DNA of 64,000 bases from assembly GCF_000349845.1 (NCBI RefSeq), contig NC_020829.1:2177001-2241000 (forward strand), written 5' to 3'. Position 1 is the stretch's first letter; the number at the start of each line of letters is the position of its first letter. The stretch is from Pseudomonas sp. ATCC 13867 (lineage in GTDB: Bacteria > Pseudomonadota > Gammaproteobacteria > Pseudomonadales > Pseudomonadaceae). Positions 1-8,705 of this stretch are shown piece after piece. The translations under genes and the position numbers were made by a program. Under the pieces are notes generated by a model. It was not told the origin of the DNA, made no database searches, and saw only the letters and a list, made by a program, of their open reading frames with translations.

Positions 1-1
1 G

Positions 2-379
2 AAGAACACCATCGGCGAGCTCCTCGACATCCGTTTCGAGGCGTTCGACGACGACTCGATGACTGCCAGCATGGTGGTGGATTCGCGTACTCACCAGCCC
101 TACGGCCTGCTGCACGGTGGCGCCTCGGTGGTGCTGGCGGAAACCGTCGGCTCCACCGCCAGCTACCAGTGCCTGGACCCCGGCAAGCACTACTGCGTCG
201 GCCTGGAGGTGAACGCCAACCACCTGCGCGGCCTGCGCAGCGGACGGGTGACGGCGGTGGCCAAGGCGGTGCACATCGGCCGCTCGACCCACGTCTGGGA
301 AATCCGCCTGCATGGCGAGGATGGCAAGCCGAGCTGCATCTCCCGGTTGACCACGGCCATCGTCCCGCTGGAGCGCTGA
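2..379 (+). CDS. Hotdog-fold thioesterase (PaaI/YdiI type), 5' truncated by window edge
   Basis: The reading frame is open from base 2, so the start lies outside the window; 125 residues are visible. The family hydrolyses acyl- or aroyl-CoA thioesters. The segment HGGASVVLAETVGS is the typical hotdog catalytic region, with the HGG turn and a Glu on the central helix. The C-terminal beta strands (VHIGRSTHVWEI) also fit. Total length would be near the usual 130-145 residues, so only a few N-terminal codons are missing. The substrate cannot be read from sequence; PaaI, EntH and YdiI members share this pattern. An inverted REP pair follows at 416-487. Confidence 0.85.
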   Translation, partial: KNTIGELLDIRFEAFDDDSMTASMVVDSRTHQPYGLLHGGASVVLAETVGSTASYQCLDPGKHYCVGLEVNANHLRGLRSGRVTAVAKAVHIGRSTHVWEIRLHGEDGKPSCISRLTTAIVPLER

Positions 380-415
380 GCCGTTGCGTTGGGCGCCGAG
401 TGGTTTGCTTTTGCC

Positions 416-487
416 AGGAGCGAGCTTGCTCGCGAACAATGCCGGGCACCTGGGCATCGGGCGGTTCGCGAGCAAGCTCGCTCCTAC
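416..487. repeat. Inverted pair of REP elements
   Basis: Left copy AGGAGCGAGCTTGCTCGCGA at 416-435 and its reverse complement at 465-487 enclose a 29-base spacer rich in GC (CCGGGCACCTGGGCATCGGG). Each copy is itself a hairpin (GCGAGC/GCTCGC). It lies between the thioesterase stop and the AraC start. The arrangement is the classic BIME-like paired REP. Confidence 0.9.
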
Positions 488-561
488 AGATCCCGTGCCG
501 CATGGCGCCCGCTCGCAATTTTGTCCAAGACCCAGGGTTCCCGCGTCGGTAAAGTGGGCCT

Positions 562-1365
562 ATGGAACGCATCGAACACCACAGCAGCGGCCTGCCCGGC
601 GTCCGTTTCATTGACGCCGAGTACCGCCGTTTCGCCTTTCCCCGGCATTTTCATCTCGACTACCACGTCGGGCTGATGCTGGGCGGCTGCCAGCGCTACA
701 CCCATCGCGGCGAGCGCTCGCTGGCCGGCAATGGCGACATCCTGCTGATGAGTCCCGAGAGCATCCATGATGGCGCCAGCGAAGGCGACGAGGGTTACCG
801 CATCCGCGTGCTGTCCATCGATCCGCAATGGCTGGATGACGCCTGCCGCTCCTTCAGCGATGGTCGCCAGGGCGCGCCGCGTCTGACCGCCGCGCAGCTT
901 CGCGATCCGCTGCTGCAGGTCGAGCTGCAGCGTGCTCACGCGCTGATGCTCGGCGGTGAGCGGCTGGCCCAGGAAGGCCAGCTCTGGCAGGCACTGGCCG
1001 CGTTGCTGGAGCGCGCCTCCAGCCTGCGTATCCGCGAGCCGGGGCAGGGCTTCGATGCGCCGACCTGGGCGCGCATCCGCGAGTGGCTGGAATCGCGTCT
1101 GGAAACCCCGCCGACCCTGGAAGAGATCGCCGGATTCTGCGACCTCAGCCCCTGGCAGGTGCTGCGCCGCTTCCGCCACCAGTGCGGATTGCCGCCGCAC
1201 CAGTGGCTCACCCAGCTGCGCCTGGAGCGCGCGCTGCCACGGGTGATCAAGGGCCAGCCGCTGTCGGAGATCGCTCTGAGCCTGGGCTTCTATGACCAGG
1301 CGCACTTCAGCCGCCTGTTCCGCCGGACCTACGGATTGCCGCCCGCGCGACTCCGCCAGCGCTGA
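562..1365 (+). CDS. AraC-family transcriptional regulator
   Basis: A 267-residue protein with the two-part AraC layout. Residues about 10-80 form a cupin-like ligand domain (FPRHFHLDYHVGLML, then a GDILLMSPESIHDG strand-turn). Residues about 170-267 hold two helix-turn-helix motifs: LEEIAGFCDLSPWQVLRRF and LSEIALSLGFYDQAHFSRLF, ending in the usual YGLPPARLRQ. The ATG at 562 gives a normal family length. The LysE-type exporter 46 bases downstream on the same strand is its likely target; this AraC/LysE pairing is common in Pseudomonas. The ligand is unknown. Confidence 0.92.
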   Translation: MERIEHHSSGLPGVRFIDAEYRRFAFPRHFHLDYHVGLMLGGCQRYTHRGERSLAGNGDILLMSPESIHDGASEGDEGYRIRVLSIDPQWLDDACRSFSDGRQGAPRLTAAQLRDPLLQVELQRAHALMLGGERLAQEGQLWQALAALLERASSLRIREPGQGFDAPTWARIREWLESRLETPPTLEEIAGFCDLSPWQVLRRFRHQCGLPPHQWLTQLRLERALPRVIKGQPLSEIALSLGFYDQAHFSRLFRRTYGLPPARLRQR

Positions 1366-1411
1366 TCCACCACCCCGATCTCGTTTCCCTTTCCCACTGG
1401 AGAATCCCGCC

Positions 1412-2059
1412 ATGCAGGAGGTTCACGTCTTGCTCATGCTCACCGCCGTGTTCGCGGTCGCCCTGGTCAGTCCCGGCCCGGACGTCGCGCTGGTGGTGCG
1501 TACCGCCTTGCACCAAGGGCGCCGCGCCGGCCTGCTCAGCGCCCTGGGGCTGGCCTGCGGGATCCTGGTCCACGGCACCCTGGTGCTGACCGGGGTATCG
1601 CTGCTGCTCAGCCGTTCGCCACTGCTGTTCAACGCATTGCAACTGGTGGGCGCGGCCTACCTCGGCTGGCTGGGCATCGGCGCCTTGCGTGCGCTGCGCA
1701 AATCCGGTGGGGCAGGGCGGATCGACGGAGAACTGCCGGACTCGACGCTCGGCCCCTGGCTGCGTGGGTTGGCGACCAACCTGTTCAACCCCAAGGCACT
1801 GGTGTTCTTCCTCGCGCTGCTCAGCAGCCTGATTCCGGCGGACATGTCCGCACCCGGCAAGGTCGCGGTGGCGGCGATGCTGTTCGGTACCGGCTTCGCC
1901 TGGTTCAGCCTGCTCAGCGTGACCCTCACCCGGCCGCAGTGGCAGCAGCGCTTGCTGCGAGCGGTGCCGGTGATCGATGGCGCCTGCGGGCTGGTCTTCC
2001 TGTTGGTGGCCGGTGGCATTCTGTTCAGTGTGGTGAACCAGGCGGGGCACTGGGTTTGA
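1412..2059 (+). CDS. LysE/RhtB-family amino-acid exporter
   Basis: A 215-residue integral membrane protein with about six hydrophobic helices and the family signature SPGPDVALVVRTAL near residues 17-30. The LysE/RhtB family exports amino acids or their derivatives across the inner membrane. The start at 1412 is chosen because GGAGA at about 1399-1403 is correctly spaced and the protein then begins MQEVHVLLMLTAVFAV, as homologues do; the open frame upstream of it is overlap with the AraC gene. It probably belongs to the AraC gene's regulon. Substrate not predictable. Confidence 0.9.
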   Translation: MQEVHVLLMLTAVFAVALVSPGPDVALVVRTALHQGRRAGLLSALGLACGILVHGTLVLTGVSLLLSRSPLLFNALQLVGAAYLGWLGIGALRALRKSGGAGRIDGELPDSTLGPWLRGLATNLFNPKALVFFLALLSSLIPADMSAPGKVAVAAMLFGTGFAWFSLLSVTLTRPQWQQRLLRAVPVIDGACGLVFLLVAGGILFSVVNQAGHWV

Positions 2060-2226
2060 AGACAAGCGGCGGATAACGCGGAGTGCGTTGGGGGCTGATC
2101 AAGGCAAATCCGCCGGAGTGCCATGAACTTTGGCCGTAGTGCCGTCATTCGTTGGAGTGAGGGTCATTGCCGCACCCCGGTTGCTGTCGGAAAATTCAGG
2201 CTGTCATTTCCCTGAGTTCACGCAGC

Positions 2227-3039
2227 ATGTCCCAAGCGGTCTTCTTCGCCCACGCCAACGGCTTCCCCTCGGGCACCTACGGCAAATTGTTCGATGCGCT
2301 GGAGCCGGATTACCGGGTCCACCGGTTGGACATGCACGGCCACGATCCGCGCTTCCCGGTGAACGCCAACTGGGAAAACCTGGTGGCTGAGTTGCTGCAT
2401 CATCTCGAACGGCTGGATGAGCCGGTCTGGGGTGTCGGCCATTCCCTGGGCGGCGTGCTGCATTATCACGCCGCGCTGCGCCGTCCGGAGTTCTATCGGG
2501 GCGTGGTGATGCTGGATTCGCCCTTGCTGACCCTGGCCGACCAGTGGGTGATCCGCGCGGCCAAGCGTTTCGGTTTCATCGACCGCCTGACCCCCGCCGG
2601 CCGCACCCTGGGCCGTCGCGAAGACTTCGACGATTTCGCCGAGGCGCTGGAATATTTCTCCGGCAAGCCGCTGTTCAAGCGCTTCGACCGCGACTGCCTG
2701 GAAGCCTACGTGCGCCACGGGCTGGCGCCGGCCGACGCGAGGGGCCTGCGGCTGAAGTTCGACCCGGCCACTGAAATCTCCATCTACCGCAACGTCCCCC
2801 ATACCAGCCCCGGCCGCGCGAAGCAGCTGGCCGTGCCGCTGACGATGGTGCGCGGCCGCCACAGCCGCGTGGTGCTGCCGCATCACGCGCGGCTGGTCAG
2901 CCACATCCCGATGGGCGAAAGCCTGTCGCTGCCGGGGGGGCACATGTTCCCGCTGGAGCGCCCGCAGGACACCGCGGCGCTGCTCAAGACCGTCTTCGCC
3001 CGCTGGCAACAGCGCGAAAATCATAAGGAAACGCCATGA
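2227..3039 (+). CDS. Alpha/beta-fold hydrolase
   Basis: A 270-residue cytosolic protein. The N-terminus has HANGFPSGTY (oxyanion-hole region), the nucleophile elbow is GVGHSLGGV around residue 75, and the C-terminus has a catalytic His in LPGGHMFPLE. These are hallmarks of alpha/beta hydrolases (esterase or related activity); the substrate is not evident. The ATG at 2227 was chosen over the in-frame start at 2167 because the protein then begins directly at the first beta strand (MSQAVFFAHANG). Its last four bases overlap the next hydrolase (ATGA), so the two are translationally coupled. Confidence 0.88.
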   Translation: MSQAVFFAHANGFPSGTYGKLFDALEPDYRVHRLDMHGHDPRFPVNANWENLVAELLHHLERLDEPVWGVGHSLGGVLHYHAALRRPEFYRGVVMLDSPLLTLADQWVIRAAKRFGFIDRLTPAGRTLGRREDFDDFAEALEYFSGKPLFKRFDRDCLEAYVRHGLAPADARGLRLKFDPATEISIYRNVPHTSPGRAKQLAVPLTMVRGRHSRVVLPHHARLVSHIPMGESLSLPGGHMFPLERPQDTAALLKTVFARWQQRENHKETP

Positions 3040-3896
3040 CCGCCCATGTCCAGGAAATCCGCCTGAACCTGCCGCATATCGAGCTGGCCGCTCACCTGTT
3101 CGGCCCGGAAGATGGCCGCCCGGTGATTGCGCTGCACGGCTGGCTGGACAACGCCATGAGCTTCGCCCGCCTGGCGCCGAAACTGCCCGGCCTGCGCATC
3201 CTCGCCCTCGACTTCGCCGGCCACGGCCACTCGGCGCACCGCGCGCCGGGCGCCAGCTACCTGTTGTGGGACTACGCCCTGGACGTGCTGATGGTGGCCG
3301 ACCAGATGGGCTGGGAGCGCTTCACCCTGCTCGGGCATTCGATGGGCGCCATTGTCTCGGTGCTGCTGGCCGGTGCCATGCCCGAACGCATCGAGCGCCT
3401 GGCGCTGATCGATGGCCTTGTGCCCTACACCGGCGAGGCGGAAACCTCGCCGCAGAAGCTCGGCGAGGCGCTGCAGGCGCAACTGGCGCTGCCGAACAAG
3501 CGCAAGCCGGTGTACGAGGCGATCGACCGTGCGGTGGAAGCGCGCATGAAGGGCGTCGGCGCGGTCAGCCGCGAGGCGTCGGAACTGTTGGCGTCCCGTG
3601 GCCTGGTACCGGTGCCCGGCGGATACACCTGGCGCACCGACGCGCGCCTGACCCTGCCGTCGCCGCTGCGCCTGACCCGCGCCCATGCGCGACAATTCGT
3701 CCAGTCCGTCCAGTGCCCGACCAGCCTGGTGCTGGCGAAACAGGGGCTGTTGGCGGTGGAGCCGGCGATCCGCGAGATGCTTGAAGACCGCCCCTTCGAC
3801 ATCCATGAACTGCCCGGCCAGCACCATCTGCACCTGGATGACGAGGCTGGCGCGGAGGCGGTCGCCGCCGTATTCCGGCCCTTCCTGCTGGCCTGA
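3036..3896 (+). CDS. Alpha/beta-fold hydrolase, second of a coupled pair
   Basis: A 286-residue alpha/beta hydrolase beginning inside the stop of the preceding hydrolase. It shows ALHGWLDNAMSFARL (oxyanion loop), LALDFAGHGHSAHR, the nucleophile elbow LLGHSMGAIVS near residue 100, and a C-terminal HELPGQHHLHLDD that supplies the catalytic His. The two neighbouring hydrolases are only distantly alike, so this is an operon of paired enzymes rather than an obvious recent duplication. Serine hydrolase activity is expected; substrate unknown. Confidence 0.88.
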   Translation: MTAHVQEIRLNLPHIELAAHLFGPEDGRPVIALHGWLDNAMSFARLAPKLPGLRILALDFAGHGHSAHRAPGASYLLWDYALDVLMVADQMGWERFTLLGHSMGAIVSVLLAGAMPERIERLALIDGLVPYTGEAETSPQKLGEALQAQLALPNKRKPVYEAIDRAVEARMKGVGAVSREASELLASRGLVPVPGGYTWRTDARLTLPSPLRLTRAHARQFVQSVQCPTSLVLAKQGLLAVEPAIREMLEDRPFDIHELPGQHHLHLDDEAGAEAVAAVFRPFLLA

Positions 3897-4097
3897 AAGC
3901 CTGTTCGAGGCAGCGCCGGCGGGCACTGCGCCGGCACCCTCGGGGAAACACTCCGTAGCGCCCTTTGGCTTGACTAAACCGGGGCCTGCCGCGAGTCTGC
4001 ACGGATCGCTTCAGGGAGATTGTGCATGCTCGACATCCAAACCGCCGCGCGCCCGTGCTGCAAAGGGACTTTCCAGACCGACGCGCAGAGGACCCGG

Positions 4098-4916
4098 ATG
4101 CCACGGCGCCTTCACTCCCTGCTGTTCGGCGGCCTGCTTGCCGCCAGCGCCGGCAGCTTTGCCGGCGATCTGCAAGGCAGTCACGACCTGGATATCCTGC
4201 CGCGCTTCCCGCGCTCGGAAATCGTCGATTTCAACCAGGCGTCCAGCCAGGAGCGAACCTATCCGCAGGGCTCGATCAGTCGTATCAGCGGCCGCCTGCG
4301 CATGGAAGGGGAGGTGCGCGCCATTGGCGAGCTGACCGCCGTGACCTATCGCCTGCCCGACGAGGACGCCAGCCAGAGCGCCTTCGCCGCCGCGCGCAAG
4401 GACCTGCTCAAGGCCGATGCCACGCCGCTGTTCTGGTGCGAAAGCCGCGACTGCGGCTCCAGCAGCTTGCTGGCCAACGCGGTGTTCGGCAATTCCAAGC
4501 TCTACGGTCCGGACGACCAGCAGGCCTATTTGCTGGTGCGCCTCGCCGCGCCGCAGGAGAACAGCCTGCTGGCGGTCTACACCATCACCCGTGGCAACCG
4601 CCGTGCCTATCTGCACGCCGAACAGTTGGACAGCGGCAGTGCCCTTGGCGAGCTGCTGCCCAGCCCGTCCACGCTGATGCGCCTGCTCAAGGCCAACGGC
4701 GAGCTGACCCTGAGCCACGTGCCGGAACAGCCCGGCGGCGCCTGGCTCGACCTGCTGGTGCGCACCCTGCGCCTGGACACCGGCGTGCGCGTCGAACTGG
4801 CCGGCAAGCACGCCGGCGACTGGCGCGCCGCACTCACCGCCCAGGGCGTGCGCGATGCGCGCCTGGAACAGGGCAAGGATGACAGCGACGGCCTGCACCT
4901 GAGCTGGCTGCGCTGA
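4098..4916 (+). CDS. DUF4892-family exported protein
   Basis: A 272-residue protein starting MPRRLHSLLFGGLLAASAGSF, a clear signal peptide with probable cleavage after SFA. The mature part (DLDILPRFPRSEIVDF, then TYRLPDEDAS and a WCESRDCG cysteine pair) matches the DUF4892 family of gamma-proteobacterial envelope proteins of unknown function. AGAGGA precedes 4098 with a 5-base gap. An alternative ATG at 4026 has a good AGGGAG site but would bury the signal peptide behind 24 residues, so 4098 is preferred. No enzymatic motif is visible. Confidence 0.78.
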   Translation: MPRRLHSLLFGGLLAASAGSFAGDLQGSHDLDILPRFPRSEIVDFNQASSQERTYPQGSISRISGRLRMEGEVRAIGELTAVTYRLPDEDASQSAFAAARKDLLKADATPLFWCESRDCGSSSLLANAVFGNSKLYGPDDQQAYLLVRLAAPQENSLLAVYTITRGNRRAYLHAEQLDSGSALGELLPSPSTLMRLLKANGELTLSHVPEQPGGAWLDLLVRTLRLDTGVRVELAGKHAGDWRAALTAQGVRDARLEQGKDDSDGLHLSWLR

Positions 4917-4983
4917 TTCGCCTACGCTGAAGGCAGGCGCTCTGGAAAGGACGCCTCACCGTCTTCGATAACCGGGAGTCTCG

Positions 4984-6033
4984 ATGTTCGACAATGACCG
5001 CCTGCTGCTGCGCGTGCTGCTGCTGGGCCTGCTCGCCGCCAGCATCTGGGTGCTGCTGCCATTCTGGTCGGCGCTGGTCTGGGCCGCCGTGCTGGCCTTC
5101 GCCAGTTGGCCGCTGATGCGTCTGCTCACCCAACTGCTGCATGGCCGGGAGTCCGCCGCCGCCGGCCTGCTCACCGTCTGCTGGATCGTGCTGGTGGCCC
5201 TGCCGCTGGTGTGGCTGGGCTTCGGCCTGGTGGACCGGGTGCGCGAGGGTGTCGAACTGGTGAAGAACCTGCAGGTTTCCGGCCTGCCGCCGCCGCCGGA
5301 ATGGATGGCCCGCGTCCCTCTGATCGGCGATCGCCTGGTGGGCTGGTGGTACCAGGCCGACCAGCAGGGCGTGGCGATGTTCTCCGCGCTCAAGCCGTAC
5401 ATGGGCGAGGTCGGCAACTGGGCGCTGGCGCGCAGCGCCAAGCTCGGCTCGGGGATTTTCGAGCTGGTGCTGAGCCTGGTGCTGATCTTCTTCTTCTACC
5501 GCGACGGCCTGCGCCTGCAGGCTTTCGCCCATGCCGTTCTGCAGCGCCTGATCGGTGACGCGGCGTCGCAGTACATGGAGATCATCGCCGGTACCGTGCA
5601 GCGGGTGGTCAACGGCGTGATCGGCACCGCCGCCGCCCAGGGCGTGCTGGCGACCATCGGCCTCCTCATCGCCGGCGTGCCGGGGCCTTTCGTGCTGGGG
5701 CTGCTGACCTTCGTCTGCAGCCTGCTGATGGTCCCGCCGCTGATCTGGGGGCCGGCGACGATCTGGCTGTTCTACCAGGAGAGCTACGGCTACGGTGTAT
5801 TCATGGCGATCTGGGGTTTCTTCGTGATCAGCGGTGTGGACAACATCCTCAAGCCCTACCTGATCAGCCGCGGCGGCAACCTGCCGCTGGTGGTGGTGCT
5901 GCTGGGCGTGCTCGGCGGTTTGCTCAGCTTCGGTTTCATCGGCCTGTTCCTCGGGCCGGTGCTGCTGGCGGTGGTGTACAACCTGATCAGTGCCTGGATC
6001 GACAGTTCGAATCGGTTGCCGCCGAGGGTTTGA
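4984..6033 (+). CDS. AI-2E family transporter (YdiK/PerM-type membrane protein)
   Basis: A 349-residue inner-membrane protein. Two hydrophobic helices at residues 8-45, another at about 55-85, a hydrophilic loop with VDRVREGVELVKNL, and four or five helices in the C-terminal half (for example VLATIGLLIAGVPGPFVLGLL and NLPLVVVLLGVLGGLL) match the AI-2E/PF01594 fold. The conserved GVDNILKPYLISRG motif is present. Some family members export autoinducer-2 or act as Na+/H+ antiporters; which applies here cannot be told. It stands alone after the DUF4892 gene. Confidence 0.85.
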   Translation: MFDNDRLLLRVLLLGLLAASIWVLLPFWSALVWAAVLAFASWPLMRLLTQLLHGRESAAAGLLTVCWIVLVALPLVWLGFGLVDRVREGVELVKNLQVSGLPPPPEWMARVPLIGDRLVGWWYQADQQGVAMFSALKPYMGEVGNWALARSAKLGSGIFELVLSLVLIFFFYRDGLRLQAFAHAVLQRLIGDAASQYMEIIAGTVQRVVNGVIGTAAAQGVLATIGLLIAGVPGPFVLGLLTFVCSLLMVPPLIWGPATIWLFYQESYGYGVFMAIWGFFVISGVDNILKPYLISRGGNLPLVVVLLGVLGGLLSFGFIGLFLGPVLLAVVYNLISAWIDSSNRLPPRV

Positions 6034-6057
6034 TGGCTCGCTTGGGGCCAGAGATCG

Positions 6058-6080
6058 TAGGAGCGGACTCCGTCCGCGAT
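6058..6080. repeat. Single REP-like element, variant core
   Basis: GTAGGAGCGGACTCCGTCCG followed by CGA: same GTAGGAGCG head as the REPs elsewhere but with a different hairpin (GCGGAC/GTCCGC). It is a second REP subfamily present once in this window in clean form. Confidence 0.7.
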
Positions 6081-6146
6081 GCTCTTGGGGCCTGGGTGAT
6101 TCTGCGCCGCTTTGGCATGCTCGGGGACATTTTATTTCGCCCCCTC

Positions 6147-6319
6147 GGGCGAGTTACTTTCTCAAACGACAGAAAGTAACCAAAGGTCTTGCCCCTGCAT
6201 CCGGGTCCCGCTTCGCGGGACTTCCCTCGCTCCATCGAAGTTTCAGGGGCACGCGCTGACGGGCCATCCCTGGCCCGACAGCGCTCTCGCGGCATCCATG
6301 CCGCTCAACCCCTGAAACT
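6147..6319. repeat. Structured intergenic element with nested perfect hairpins
   Basis: Four perfect stems plus an outer stem are visible. GTTACTTTCT (6153-6162) pairs with AGAAAGTAAC (6171-6180). GTCCCGC (6205-6211) pairs with GCGGGAC (6215-6221). An 11-base outer stem, 6239-6249 with 6309-6319 (AGTTTCAGGGG/CCCCTGAAACT), encloses two inner hairpins: CGGGCCA/TGGCCCG (6260-6277) and GCGGCAT/ATGCCGC (6289-6304). It has no convincing ORF. The GTTACTTTC...GAAAGTAACCAAAGG part resembles a motif I recall from intergenic DNA of many pseudomonads. Either a mobile repeat or a structured RNA. Confidence 0.7.
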
Positions 6320-6387
6320 CCGATTCCACTCGGCCTCCTGAAAGGGGCGGTTCGGAGTGCTCGGGTGTTTCTCTGGAAGTCTGTTAA

Positions 6388-6410
6388 GAGCCAGAGCCAG
6401 AGCCAGAGCG
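6388..6410. repeat. Short tandem hexamer AGAGCC
   Basis: AGAGCC is repeated almost four times in tandem within the gene-free stretch. No gene or promoter obviously depends on it. Confidence 0.6.
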
Positions 6411-6424
6411 GAAGCTGCGCTCCC

Positions 6425-6591
6425 GTAGGAGAGACGGGGGCGCCTAGCCCTTGTCCGCGAAGATCCGCCGCTGCACCCCACGCTGCAGGATGAATACCTG
6501 TAGGAGCGAGCTTGCTCGCGAACCGCCCAACACCGATGTCGCCGGGAAATTTGTTCGCGAGCAAGAACCAGGCGTCCCCCTCGCGCCTACA
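6425..6591. repeat. Composite REP cluster (three REP copies)
   Basis: A degenerate long-loop REP (GTAGGAGAGACGGGGGCGCC, ending CGCGAA) at 6425-6462, a canonical REP at 6500-6523, and an inverted long-loop REP ending at 6590. The stretch from about 6449 to 6538 is closely similar to 44874-44975 in the same window. The whole 6034-6601 gap between the AI-2E gene and the MFS gene consists of this cluster, the structured element at 6147-6319, the tandem hexamer and unremarkable DNA. Confidence 0.82.
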
Positions 6592-6601
6592 GAAATGCGC
6601 T

Positions 6602-7891
6602 TTACACGTGCTCGCTCTTCACCTGCACCAGGCGATCCCGTCCAGCCCCCAGGCCGAAGGCGATCGCCCCGACCGAGACCACCACGAAGATCACCCCGGT
6701 CGCGCTCCAGCCGCCGGTGACGTCATGCACCACGCCGACCAGGAAGGGTCCGCAGGCCGCCAGGGTGTAGCCCACGCCCTGGGCCATGCCGGAGAGGTTG
6801 GAGGCGACGTGGGCGTCCGGCGAGCGCAGCACGATCAGCGCCAGGGCGATGGCGAAGGTGGCGCCCTGGCCGAGGCCGAGCACCACCGCCCAGCCCCAGA
6901 TGCCCGAAAGCGGCGCGTAGAGCAGGCCGAGCAGGCCCGCCAGGGTCAGGCTCATGACGATCACCACCGCCAGGCGCTGGTCCTTGCCACGGGTGGCCAG
7001 CCAGGGGCCGGCCAGGGCGCTGAACAGCTGCACCATCACCGAGCCGGACAGCACCAGACCGGCTTCCACCGCGCTCAGGCCGCGGTCGATGAGGATCGAC
7101 GGCACCCAGCCGAAGACGATGTAGGCCAGTGACGACTGCAGCCCCATGTACAGGGTGACCTGCCAGGCCAGCGGGTCGCGCCACAGGCCCTTCACCTTGT
7201 ACACCGCGCGGTGGGCGTGGTGGTTCTGCCGGGTCTGCGGCAGCCAGACCAGCGCGGCAAGGATCGCCGGTAGCGCCCAGAAGGCCAGCGCCGGTTGCCA
7301 GCTGTCGCCCATCAGCCCGGCCAGCGGCACGGTGGCGCCGGCGGCGGTGGCGGCGCCCAGGCACAACGCCATGGTGTAGACGCCGGTCATGGTCCCGGCG
7401 ATGTGCGGGAAGTCGCGCTTGACGATGCCCGGCAACAGCACGCCGATGATGCCGATGCTGGCGCCGGCCACCAGGCTGCCAAGGAACAGCCCGGCCACCG
7501 GGAACAGGCTGCGCAGCACGATGCCGGCGGCCAGGCTGAGCAGGATCAGCAGCACCGTGCGCTCGGCGCCGAGGCGGCGGGCGAGCATCGGCGCCAGCGG
7601 GGCGAACAGGCCCAGGCAGAGCACCGGCAGGGTGGTCAGCAGACCGGCGGCGGCGGCCGACAGGCCGGTACCGTCGCGGACGGTGTTGAGCAGCGGGGCG
7701 AGGCTGGACAGCGCCGGGCGCAGGTTCAGCGCCACCAGCACCAGGCCCAGGAGCAGCAGCCAGGGGCGCGGCGGTTGAGCTGGGGGCGTTGGTTCGTCGT
7801 TGGCCTCGGCGTCGACCAGCAGCTCCTCCGGGGGGCAGGAGCGCTTGTGTTCGGCTTCGTGTGGATCGTGGGGCAGGGACATGGTGGGCAT
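6602..7891 (-). CDS. MFS transporter, CynX/NimT family
   Basis: A 429-residue protein with a hydrophilic, acidic N-terminal tail of about 40 residues and then twelve hydrophobic helices. The first helix ends in NLRPALSSLAPLL, typical of the CynX/NimT (cyanate/2-nitroimidazole) branch of the major facilitator superfamily; LPGIVKRDFPH also fits. It is a probable inner-membrane transporter of small anions or drugs, substrate unknown. A second in-frame ATG lies at 7882. It follows the GntR regulator gene by 21 bases on the same strand, so the two probably form an operon controlled by that regulator. Confidence 0.85.
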   Translation of the reverse strand: MPTMSLPHDPHEAEHKRSCPPEELLVDAEANDEPTPPAQPPRPWLLLLGLVLVALNLRPALSSLAPLLNTVRDGTGLSAAAAGLLTTLPVLCLGLFAPLAPMLARRLGAERTVLLILLSLAAGIVLRSLFPVAGLFLGSLVAGASIGIIGVLLPGIVKRDFPHIAGTMTGVYTMALCLGAATAAGATVPLAGLMGDSWQPALAFWALPAILAALVWLPQTRQNHHAHRAVYKVKGLWRDPLAWQVTLYMGLQSSLAYIVFGWVPSILIDRGLSAVEAGLVLSGSVMVQLFSALAGPWLATRGKDQRLAVVIVMSLTLAGLLGLLYAPLSGIWGWAVVLGLGQGATFAIALALIVLRSPDAHVASNLSGMAQGVGYTLAACGPFLVGVVHDVTGGWSATGVIFVVVSVGAIAFGLGAGRDRLVQVKSEHV

Positions 7892-7912
7892 TCCGGCAAA
7901 AGACAGAAAACG

Positions 7913-8560
7913 TCAGATCAGCAGGGCGCGATTGGCGCGGGCGGCGGCCTCGGCATCGCCGCGCTCGATGGCATCGAGCAGCTCGCTGTGCAGTTCGAAG
8001 CTCGGCTGCGGTCGGCTGGGGTCGCCGATGGTGCGTTCCAGGCCTGCGCGGATCACCTGCGAGAAGTAGCGGTAGAGCTCGCTGAGCACCGGGTTGTGGG
8101 CGCTGTCCACCACACGCTGGTGGAAGATCAGGTCATGGACGATGTAGTCGTCCAGGGCACCGCCGTGGCGAATGGCGGAGGCCTCCAGCGCCTCGCGCAG
8201 GGCCAGGATGTCCGACTCGGTGCGGCGCTCGGCGGCCAGCCGGCTGGCTTCCACCTCGATGATGCCGCGGGCTTCCAGGGCCTGCTCCACCGAGCTGCGC
8301 GCCAGCACCAGCATGGTGTCCAGCGGATTGGCGCAGGCGCGCACGTAGGTGCCGTCGCCCTGGCGGACTTCCAGCACGCCGGAGAAGGTCAACACCCGTA
8401 CCGCTTCGCGCACGGTATTGCGGCTGATGCCGAGTGACTCGGCCAGTTCGGGTTCCGGTGGCAGGCGCTGGCCCAGGGGCCAGGTGCCGTCATCGATGCG
8501 CAGGCGGATCTGCTCGAGGGCGATATCCACCAGCGAGCGCTTCTGAATGGGGCTGGGCAT
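7913..8560 (-). CDS. GntR-family (FadR subfamily) transcriptional regulator
   Basis: A 215-residue regulator. The N-terminal winged helix spans about residues 8-75 ([18 protein letters not shown], then [29 protein letters not shown]). The C-terminal all-helical FCD ligand domain contains the metal-type residues D/H in [18 protein letters not shown]. The ATG at 8560 is taken because the longer frame would need a TTG at 8572. It is immediately upstream of the CynX-type transporter gene and likely regulates it. A CATCC-N7-GGATG inverted repeat lies 5 bases upstream of the start. Confidence 0.88.
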   Translation of the reverse strand: MPSPIQKRSLVDIALEQIRLRIDDGTWPLGQRLPPEPELAESLGISRNTVREAVRVLTFSGVLEVRQGDGTYVRACANPLDTMLVLARSSVEQALEARGIIEVEASRLAAERRTESDILALREALEASAIRHGGALDDYIVHDLIFHQRVVDSAHNPVLSELYRYFSQVIRAGLERTIGDPSRPQPSFELHSELLDAIERGDAEAAARANRALLI

Positions 8561-8565
8561 GGAAA

Positions 8566-8582
8566 CATCCAATCATCGGATG
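8566..8582. promoter_or_regulatory. Inverted repeat CATCC-N7-GGATG, candidate operator
   Basis: A perfect 5-base inverted repeat centred at 8574, directly upstream of the GntR/FadR start codon. Position fits autoregulation by a dimeric winged-helix protein. It does not match a named FadR-family consensus, so assignment is inference. Confidence 0.35.
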
Positions 8583-8705
8583 AATGTGAAGAAGCCAAGC
8601 CTAGGGCATGGCCGGGGGCGGTTGCAAATGCGGGGGACGCCTACCGGACGCGGGCCGGGTGGCGGCCTTGTCGCGAAGGGCTTCCAGTGGCTGCCAGGGT
8701 GGTCT

